Assembly (NCBI GenBank): GCA_002405435.1
Contig: DHLU01000114.1
Location: 22,116-32,050, forward strand
Length of the DNA: 9,935 nucleotides
Direction: 5' to 3'
Source of the DNA: Flavobacteriales bacterium UBA4660
GTDB lineage: Bacteria > Bacteroidota > Bacteroidia > Flavobacteriales_D > Sanyastnellaceae
Part shown: in pieces, positions 1 to 5,520 of the stretch
How positions within the stretch are numbered: position 1 is the first letter of the stretch
Layout of the letters: each line of letters starts with the position of its first letter
Notes under the pieces: model-generated
What the model saw: the letters and a program-made list of their open reading frames with translations, nothing else
What the model was told of the DNA's origin: nothing
Databases searched by the model: none
Translations under genes and position numbers: made by a program

Positions 1-630
1 TTGGCCCTGCTCTTTGGTCAGGCCGGTTTCCTCGAACAGTCTTATGCCGATGACTATCCGGCCGCGTTGGCCAGAGAATTCGCCTTTCTGAAGGCTAAGT
101 TTGCCCTCAGGGTGATGCCCCTGTCAGCCTGGAATTTCGGACGCATCAGACCGGGCAACTTTCCTACGGTGCGCATAGCCCAACTGGCCGCCGTGCTATG
201 CAGGCATGATCATCTTTTTCAGGCCATCATTGAGGCTGCCGGTGTAGAAGACATCCATAACCTGTTCACCGCCAGCACCCACCCGTACTGGAAAGAACAT
301 TTCCGTTTTGACGTGCCCGCCGCCAGGGCAGACCTGCAGGGAGGCCGCTCACCCGGAGTGCAAAGCCGAGAGAATGTGCTAATCAACACCGTTTCGGTTG
401 CGCTGTTTACCTACGGCCGCGAACGCAGCGAGCCACTCAGGGACAAGGCCATGCAGTTGCTGGAGTCGTGCGGTCCTGAAGCCAATGCCATTACAGACCG
501 GTGGAAAAAGTGCGGTGTGGTGGTAAAAAATGCGGTCGACTCGCAGGCATTGTTGCAGCTTTACAAGTATTATTGTACTGAAAAAAAATGCCTTAATTGC
601 CAGATAGGGGTGCATCTCCTGCGGCACTGA
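1..630 (+). CDS. DUF2851 family protein, C-terminal part (5' truncated by window edge)
   Basis: The reading frame is open from the first base and ends with TGA at 628-630, so this is the last 209 or so residues of a longer protein. The family is usually a little over 400 residues, so roughly the N-terminal half is missing to the left. The TTG at position 1 is an internal leucine codon, not a start. Recognisable family features are the opening LLFGQAGFL stretch, the WNFGRIRPGNFPTVRIAQLA block (about residues 44-63), a YW plus FRFD stretch near residues 96-104, and a C-terminal Cys pair in KKCLNCQIG before the end. DUF2851 is a conserved Bacteroidota family with no established biochemical function, and I assign none. 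The next gene starts four bases after the stop, which suggests co-transcription. The family call is from remembered motifs. Confidence 0.85.
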   Translation: MALLFGQAGFLEQSYADDYPAALAREFAFLKAKFALRVMPLSAWNFGRIRPGNFPTVRIAQLAAVLCRHDHLFQAIIEAAGVEDIHNLFTASTHPYWKEHFRFDVPAARADLQGGRSPGVQSRENVLINTVSVALFTYGRERSEPLRDKAMQLLESCGPEANAITDRWKKCGVVVKNAVDSQALLQLYKYYCTEKKCLNCQIGVHLLRH

Positions 631-634
631 TGCT

Positions 635-868
635 ATGAACGGGATAACCACACGCATACTTACGTTTTTTGAACAACGCACTTTCGGGGTCTGCAGTTCG
701 ATGGGCCAGCACATGAACATTAGGGCCAACCGGATTCGCCTGTGGTTTATCTACCTCTCCTTTCTCACCTTCGGCTCTCCCATCTTTTTCTACCTGGTGA
801 TGCTTTTCTGGAAACAGAATCGCCACATTTTCTTTTTCCGGCGCGGCAGAAGCACCGTGTGGGAATAA
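635..868 (+). CDS. Small PspC-domain membrane protein
   Basis: This 77-residue protein starts at ATG 635, four bases after the DUF2851 stop, and ends at TAA 866-868. Nearly all of it is one PspC-type module. The GVCSSMGQHMNI segment (residues 18-29) matches the usual GVCxGLAxxxxI start of PspC domains. It is followed by the RIRLWFIYLSFLTFGSPIFF stretch and one hydrophobic membrane span of about residues 34-57, with a basic C-terminal tail rich in Phe and Arg. Phage-shock PspC proteins act at the inner membrane in envelope stress, but there are no pspA, pspB or pspF neighbours here. Stand-alone PspC-like proteins are common in Bacteroidota and their role is not established. The alternative long frame starting at 742 overlaps this gene and is not needed for the symporter downstream. 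Confidence 0.85.
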   Translation: MNGITTRILTFFEQRTFGVCSSMGQHMNIRANRIRLWFIYLSFLTFGSPIFFYLVMLFWKQNRHIFFFRRGRSTVWE

Positions 869-963
869 AAAACTGCCGGCCAGCCCTGCCTGAATTTTTC
901 GTCAATGTCCGTGCACGCAGCTCTGTTGGCCTAATCATGCCGCAGGTCAGCGATATTTGTCCG

Positions 964-2775
964 ATGACATTTCGACTCCCGCGGCACCTTGTAGCCGCTG
1001 CACTGGTTTTGGCCAGTGTCTGTATCGCGCCCTTCGGTTATGGCCAGCTTACCGTGCAGGTGGTCACCGGAAATGTTTCCGAAGCCATCCAGGACGGCAG
1101 GGCAGAGCTCATTGTAACAGGCCAAACGGGTGCCCTTCAGTACCGGTGGAGTTTGCAGCGTGTGCCGCAGCAGGCTGCCGTAGCGGAGGGGCTCGATGAG
1201 GGTGTGCGCTACACCGTCGAGGTGCGTGATGACAGCACTTCCGCTGTTGTTCAACTGGAAGTGCCTGCGCAGTCTTTTCCCGAAAAAATCAATGCGCTGT
1301 TTGTTCCCGTGGTTGATGCACTGGCTATTGTGATGTATTGGGACCCTCTCGCCGCCATGGGTATCAGAGACGGTACCGTACGTGACCAGGCAGGCAATAC
1401 CCTCTACCATCCCAATGGAGATCCCATCGTCAAGCCCGTGCGGTTCATTGTGCTGTGGCTGATTGCCGGAGCCCTCTTCTTCACCGTCTACATGCGCTTT
1501 GTCAACTTCCGCGGATTCCGGCACGCCATTCACCTTATGCAGGGCAAGTATGACCGGGAAGAAGATGAGGGTGAGGTATCTCATTTTCAGGCCCTGTCAG
1601 CTGCCTTAAGCGGAACACTCGGACTGGGAAATATTGCCGGGGTTGCGCTCGCCGTAGCCATCGGCGGGCCCGGTGCTACTTTCTGGATGATTGTGGCAGG
1701 GTTCCTCGGTATGTCTTCCAAATTTGTTGAGTGTACCCTCGGCGTTAAATACCGGGTGATCGACAGCAGGGGAGAGGTGCATGGTGGACCTATGTATTAC
1801 CTCTCCCGCGGACTCGCCCTGCGCAATATGAAAGGAACAGGAAAAGTGCTGGCGGTCGCATTCGCCGTGCTCTGTGTGGGCGGCTCCATTGGCGGAGGCA
1901 ATATGTTTCAGAGCAACCAGGTCATGGCACAGGTATCGAGCGTTGCTCCCTACCTGTCTGAATATGCGCTGGCCGTAGGTGTAGTCATTGCGATTCTCGC
2001 CGGACTGGTGATGGTGGGCGGCATCAGGAGCATTGCCGGAGTCACCGAAAAACTCGTCCCATTCATGGTTGCGGTGTACCTGCTTTTCGCCCTCATCATT
2101 ATCGGAGCCAATATCACCCACATCGGAGACGCAATGGCCTCCATTTTCAATGGTGCCTTTGGCGGAGATGCCCTGCGTGGAGGTCTGGTCGGGGTGATGA
2201 TGGTCGGATTTCAGCGGGCGGCATTCAGCAATGACGCAGGCGACGGAAGCGCGAGCATCGCGCACAGCGCCTCAAAAACGCCTTATCCGGTCAGCGAAGG
2301 CATCATTGCGCTGATGGAACCCTTTATCGATACCGTAGTAGTGTGTACCATCACGGCGCTGCTGCTCATCTTCACCGGATACGCAGAGGATCCGCAGGGC
2401 ATGAGTGGAAGTGCCCTTACCAATGCGGCCTTCACCTCCCAGTTTCCATGGTTTAAATGGATATTGCTTATCTGCATTTTCTGCTTCGCCTATGCCACCA
2501 TCATCTCCTGGGGGTATTATGGGCTCAAAAGCTGGACCTATCTCTTTGGCACATCGGCCCTGTCGGCCAATACATTCAAGGTCATCTACCTCACCTGCAC
2601 CGCACTGGGCGCGATGGTGGGGCTGGGCGCCGTCATGGACTTTTCCGACATGATGATCCTGGGCATGGCCTTCCCCAATATTATCGGTTTGCTTATCATG
2701 GCACCGGAAGTCAAACGCGATATGCGCGCTTATTTCTCTGACCTCAGGAGTGGAAAGGTGGTAAGGTATAGATGA
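964..2775 (+). CDS. AGCS-family sodium:alanine/glycine symporter with extra N-terminal extracytoplasmic domain
   Basis: This is an inner-membrane secondary transporter expected to couple sodium entry to uptake of alanine, glycine or similar small amino acids. The frame is open from 742, but I choose ATG 964 because it gives a good signal peptide (MTFRLPRH, then a hydrophobic stretch to about residue 24, likely cut near GYGQ). An ATG at 937 is possible. The product is 603 residues, against about 450-550 for typical members. Residues 28-100 form a beta-rich domain outside the transporter fold, with a QYRWS motif and a later YTVEVRDD strand, as in SprB-like or Ig-like repeats. The transporter core runs from about residue 160, with a cytoplasmic FVNFRGFRHA segment, then SGTLGLGNIAGVA and repeated Gly-rich helices. 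The AGCS signature is at residues 420-431 and reads AFSNDAGDGSAS, where relatives usually have NEAG followed by a hydrophobic residue. The exact substrate cannot be read from the sequence. The stop is 38 bases from the convergent regulator gene. Confidence 0.9.
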   Translation: MTFRLPRHLVAAALVLASVCIAPFGYGQLTVQVVTGNVSEAIQDGRAELIVTGQTGALQYRWSLQRVPQQAAVAEGLDEGVRYTVEVRDDSTSAVVQLEVPAQSFPEKINALFVPVVDALAIVMYWDPLAAMGIRDGTVRDQAGNTLYHPNGDPIVKPVRFIVLWLIAGALFFTVYMRFVNFRGFRHAIHLMQGKYDREEDEGEVSHFQALSAALSGTLGLGNIAGVALAVAIGGPGATFWMIVAGFLGMSSKFVECTLGVKYRVIDSRGEVHGGPMYYLSRGLALRNMKGTGKVLAVAFAVLCVGGSIGGGNMFQSNQVMAQVSSVAPYLSEYALAVGVVIAILAGLVMVGGIRSIAGVTEKLVPFMVAVYLLFALIIIGANITHIGDAMASIFNGAFGGDALRGGLVGVMMVGFQRAAFSNDAGDGSASIAHSASKTPYPVSEGIIALMEPFIDTVVVCTITALLLIFTGYAEDPQGMSGSALTNAAFTSQFPWFKWILLICIFCFAYATIISWGYYGLKSWTYLFGTSALSANTFKVIYLTCTALGAMVGLGAVMDFSDMMILGMAFPNIIGLLIMAPEVKRDMRAYFSDLRSGKVVRYR

Positions 2776-2813
2776 TGCTGCAGCGTGACTGAAAGCCAGG
2801 GTGCGGCCTGACC

Positions 2814-3560
2814 TCAGTCGGGAGATTTTCCGGTGAGTACCTGAATAAAATCATCCTTGCGCCTGCGCGCCACCAACACCTCGCTGCCGTCTTCCATCAC
2901 AACATAACCGCCCTCCTCCTTCACAAACTTCTTTACGTAGGCCAGGTTGATGATGTGCGACTGGTGTGTGCGGAAAAAGCGGTCGTGCGGCAACAGTTCT
3001 TCAAACTCTTTTAAAGACCGTGGCACGGTAATTTTCTCCTTGCCCAACAGAAAAAAATGGGTGTAGTTGCTGTCGCTCTCGAGCCGCAGAATGTGGTCCA
3101 GCTTCACCACCGTGTAACTATCCTGAGAAGAGAGTGTGATGCGGTCAATCTTTTGCTGCTGCCGCAATTCGAGCAGGTGGTCGATCCGTTCGGCGTTTCC
3201 CGACTTGTGGCGCGTGGCCTTGCCAATGGCCTCGATGAGTTCATCGGGATCAATGGGTTTAAGCAGATAGTCAACGGCTGCATATTTGAATGCACGCACG
3301 GCGAAATTGTCAAAGGCGGTCGTGAAGATTACGGAGAAGGAGGGAACCTTGATTTTTTCGAGCAGGTCAAAGCCGGTGCCGTCTTCCATCTGGATATCGA
3401 GCAACACCAGATCAGGCTGGTGCAGGCTGATTTTTCTGAAACCGTCTTTTACGCCTGTCGCCTCGTCAACAATAGTCACTTGCGGACAATACTGCGCAAT
3501 GAAACTCCGCAGGGCCGAACGCGCATCGGCTTCGTCGTCAATAAGAATGGTTCGTAACAT
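2814..3560 (-). CDS. LytTR-family response regulator
   Basis: This is a 248-residue two-component regulator. The start is ATG at 3560, giving MLRTILIDDE, the normal beginning of a receiver domain. A TTG 16 codons upstream would add an atypical leader and is rejected. The receiver (residues 1-117) has the acidic pocket D8-D9, phosphoacceptor D55 in LVLLDIQM, T80/T81 in IFTTAF, and K101 in YLLKP. A short linker leads to a LytTR DNA-binding domain at about residues 139-243, with FFRTHQSHIINL and a C-terminal VLVARRRKDDF segment. It lies 94 bases downstream of the histidine kinase on the same strand, so the two form a LytS/LytR-type pair. LytTR proteins bind direct repeats upstream of target promoters; the targets here are unknown, and I did not find a convincing repeat pair upstream of the cluster. 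Confidence 0.93.
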   Translation of the reverse strand: MLRTILIDDEADARSALRSFIAQYCPQVTIVDEATGVKDGFRKISLHQPDLVLLDIQMEDGTGFDLLEKIKVPSFSVIFTTAFDNFAVRAFKYAAVDYLLKPIDPDELIEAIGKATRHKSGNAERIDHLLELRQQQKIDRITLSSQDSYTVVKLDHILRLESDSNYTHFFLLGKEKITVPRSLKEFEELLPHDRFFRTHQSHIINLAYVKKFVKEEGGYVVMEDGSEVLVARRRKDDFIQVLTGKSPD

Positions 3561-3654
3561 CGGTGCTTTGGTCGCAGCGAAAGTAGCCGAAAGCCCGCAT
3601 GGTAACAACTGAACGCCCGGCGATCCGGCAGCCGCGACGGCCCCGAAAAAAGGG

Positions 3655-4674
3655 TTACCTTACCCTGATCCTCACCTCGACCTTGGTGCCCAGCACTTCG
3701 CCGTGCCGGTCTCTGATTTCTTCAATCTTCACCTTGGGGTCAGCGTCGCCCTCGTCGAGCAACTGCAGCCTTTTTTGGGTAATGGACATACCCACCGACT
3801 TATGCAAGGCCTGGGTGCCGTCTTTCAGCTTGCGGCTCGCCTCAATACCGATACCATTATCGGTGACAGTGGCCAGTAAATACCGCCCGACAAGCATATA
3901 GTACAAGTCAATTTTTCCTGTTGACCGCGCCTGCGCCAGTCCATGGATGATCGCATTCTCGAGGTAAGGCTGTATGAGCAGCGGCGGTAGTTTGACCGCC
4001 TCCGGCTCGAGGTCCGGGTCAACCGTGATCTCAAAATCAAACTTCTCCTTAAACCGCATCTTTTCCAGTTCCATATACAGCGAGAGCGACTCAATCTCCT
4101 CCTTCAGCGTAATGAGGGAAGAGCGCGAATGGTTGAGCATGGCGCGGATCAGCCGCGAAAACTTGGCGAGAAAGCGGTTGGCCTTGTCATTTTCGTTATT
4201 GGCGATATAGCTCTGTATGGAGTTGAGCGAATTGAATATAAAATGCGGGTTCATCTGAGCCTGGAGCGCACTCCGCTCGAGGTCGGCCAGTTGCGCTTTC
4301 AGCAGGGCCTCACGGCGCGACCGGCGAAGAAAATACCTAAAAAGCAGGTAGGCGGCCACCGCAAAGGTTACCGCAGCCGCAACCAGGAGCCATCCGCGGC
4401 GGCGCGCACCGGTATCTACGGCTACCGACAGTGTGGCTGATTCTTCCACCGCGCCCGAAGGGCCGCGCATGCCCACGGCAAGTTGCAGGCTGTCGGCGTG
4501 CAGGCGAAACTCACGGCCGGCTAGAGAATCGGACCGAACCCAGCCTGACTCCGTGCGGATATACAGAAAGGAAGTATCGGCCTGGCCGGGAGCAACCCTT
4601 GCGGCCATTACCACCCCCAACAGCGCCATCAGCCAACGATACAGCGACTTATTCCGAAGAAATCCTGTGTACAT
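3655..4674 (-). CDS. LytS-type sensor histidine kinase (His_kinase family)
   Basis: This is a 339-residue membrane kinase starting at ATG 4674; a TTG at 4692 is in frame but less likely. An N-terminal hydrophobic segment (about residues 11-31, ending APGQA) looks like a signal peptide. A short periplasmic region of about 60 residues follows, then one membrane span at residues 94-116 and a short helical linker. The catalytic part has the H-box QMNPHFIFNSLNSIQ (H144 is the expected phosphorylation site), an N-box LLIQPYLENAIIHG with N240, a G1 box TDNGIGI at 271-277, and the late SVGMSITQKRLQLL segment. The small periplasmic part has no Y_Y_Y, beta-propeller or TPR sensor, which many Bacteroidota LytS kinases carry, so signal sensing may need a partner. 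Its start lies inside the 3' end of the upstream repeat-protein gene, suggesting translational coupling. The cognate regulator follows after 94 bases. Confidence 0.92.
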   Translation of the reverse strand: MYTGFLRNKSLYRWLMALLGVVMAARVAPGQADTSFLYIRTESGWVRSDSLAGREFRLHADSLQLAVGMRGPSGAVEESATLSVAVDTGARRRGWLLVAAAVTFAVAAYLLFRYFLRRSRREALLKAQLADLERSALQAQMNPHFIFNSLNSIQSYIANNENDKANRFLAKFSRLIRAMLNHSRSSLITLKEEIESLSLYMELEKMRFKEKFDFEITVDPDLEPEAVKLPPLLIQPYLENAIIHGLAQARSTGKIDLYYMLVGRYLLATVTDNGIGIEASRKLKDGTQALHKSVGMSITQKRLQLLDEGDADPKVKIEEIRDRHGEVLGTKVEVRIRVR

Positions 4675-5062
4675 CGTTGTTGTCTCTTTCAATCTGGTTT
4701 TTCACCGACCTGATCTTGAGCGCCACGCCGGCCATGTCATTGAATCCCCTTGTCAATAACCACTGAACCGCCACGTCGTCGTTGTCTGCCCCGCGGGCCA
4801 TGTTTTCCAAAATATCAAAACCGAATTTATTCAGCCATTGCAGGGCAGCCTGTTGCCCTTCCGCACCATGAATCAGCGCCATCAGGTGGGCATGGCCGTT
4901 TTCGATCAGCCAGCGCCTCGCATCCTCCTTGTGGTGCAGGGCATAGACAAACAAGCCCAATTCAGGATAACCATTGGCCATCAGCCACTCGCGAATGTCG
5001 CGGTTGCCGCTGATGGCTTCACCCCAGGCGATGATGATTTTGGCAGGATAGGCGCTATTCAT
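4649..5062 (-). CDS. Helical 25-residue repeat protein, conserved hypothetical
   Basis: This 137-residue protein starts at ATG 5062 and ends at TAA 4649-4651. It has no signal peptide or membrane span and is expected to be cytoplasmic. The central part is four tandem repeats with an exact 25-residue period. Trp falls at residues 26, 51, 76 and 101, each followed by Leu, and Gly at 31, 56, 81 and 106 (pattern A-x-x-W-L-x-x-x-G). Each unit looks like a short helix pair, as in alpha-solenoid proteins, but the period is shorter than ankyrin (33), TPR (34) or Sel1 (36). The ends MNSAYPAKIIIAWGEAISG and IERDNNDVHRIS look conserved; I recall similar proteins in other Bacteroidota, with no known function. 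It is the first gene of the kinase-regulator cluster and overlaps the kinase start by 26 bases, which suggests coordinated production. A protein-binding accessory role is inference only. Confidence 0.82.
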   Translation of the reverse strand: MNSAYPAKIIIAWGEAISGNRDIREWLMANGYPELGLFVYALHHKEDARRWLIENGHAHLMALIHGAEGQQAALQWLNKFGFDILENMARGADNDDVAVQWLLTRGFNDMAGVALKIRSVKNQIERDNNDVHRISSE

Positions 5063-5212
5063 AAGACAAAGATGGTGGATTCAACGCAGCGGAATTCGCT
5101 TCATGGCCCCGTGCATGCCCGTAGATGGTTAATAAGATTCGCCAATGTTGAAAAATATCCCGCGGTCTGCGGAATAAGGGTTTTAGAACCACGTTAATTT
5201 CATCCCCTCAAG
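5063..5212. promoter_or_regulatory. Divergent intergenic region
   Basis: This 150-base stretch separates the minus-strand repeat-protein/kinase/regulator cluster from the plus-strand small ORF and peptidase. Promoters for the cluster, and perhaps for the small ORF, must lie here or nearby. I find no full Bacteroidota promoter (TTG, then 17-23 bases, then TAnnTTTG) in either direction. The nearest match on the minus strand, CATCTTTG, sits only five bases before the cluster's ATG and lacks a spaced TTG. A short CCGC/GCGG inverted repeat at about 5160-5171 is too weak to call. The role is inferred from gene orientation alone. Confidence 0.4.
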
Positions 5213-5386
5213 ATGGACATGAAAAAACCTAATGAGCACGACCGGATTTTGTTGAAGAAAAGGCTCTCCGAAAGGCTCACTTTGTTCAACTACCAGGCTA
5301 CCCAACCAGATGCCAGCGGCACTGCCAATCCCGCGCATCCCGAGCTAAAGTCTGCGGTCTTTCATTTCATCGAGGCCAATACCTGA
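5213..5386 (+). CDS. Possible small protein of 57 residues, unknown function
   Basis: This short frame runs from ATG 5213 (a second ATG at 5219 is equally possible, giving 55 residues) to TGA 5384-5386. The product begins MDMKKPNEHDRILLKKRLSE, a charged, probably helical N-terminal half. A Pro/Ala/Gly-containing middle (QPDASGTANPAHPE) and a short hydrophobic C-terminal end, SAVFHFIEANT, follow. It has no signal peptide or membrane span. It is soluble-looking and has a plausible amino-acid composition, with no rare-codon stretch. It fills most of an otherwise empty gap and lies 134 bases before the peptidase on the same strand. I do not recognise a family, and a chance frame of this length is possible, so the call is moderate. 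Confidence 0.45.
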   Translation: MDMKKPNEHDRILLKKRLSERLTLFNYQATQPDASGTANPAHPELKSAVFHFIEANT

Positions 5387-5520
5387 GGGTATTTACCTGC
5401 CCGATTGTAATTCCCGAGGTTGTTGCGCCAGGTTAAGATTCTTATACCCTGAAAAAAACTTGATGGGCTGACGTCTTGCTTTTGCGAAATTCACACCGTC
5501 AACTAAACCTCGTAAAGAAA

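Noticed and set aside
952..959. TAnnTTTG-like promoter element (GATATTTG) before the symporter, with a TTG 23 bases upstream
   Set aside because: It matches 7 of 8 bases, but transcription would start at about the ATG itself, leaving no leader. The symporter is more likely read from further upstream.
742..963. N-terminal extension of the symporter frame upstream of ATG 964
   Set aside because: It overlaps the PspC gene in another frame, encodes no recognisable segment, and would place the signal peptide more than 70 residues inside the protein.
2776..2813. Possible bidirectional terminator between the convergent symporter and regulator genes
   Set aside because: The 38-base gap has no stable stem followed by a T run in either direction.
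3057..3557. 166-residue plus-strand frame opposite the response regulator
   Set aside because: It is antisense to a gene with all receiver and LytTR motifs and has no recognisable domain of its own.
5424..5450. Imperfect inverted repeat CAGG...CCTG before the peptidase
   Set aside because: The stem needs bulges and is followed by A rather than T on the plus strand, so it is neither a terminator nor a convincing operator.
5477..5484. TGCTTTTG as a possible -7 element for the peptidase gene
   Set aside because: It matches 7 of 8 bases and would give a leader of about 30 bases, but the nearest TTG is only 14 bases upstream, shorter than the usual 17-23. It is too weak to list as a feature.
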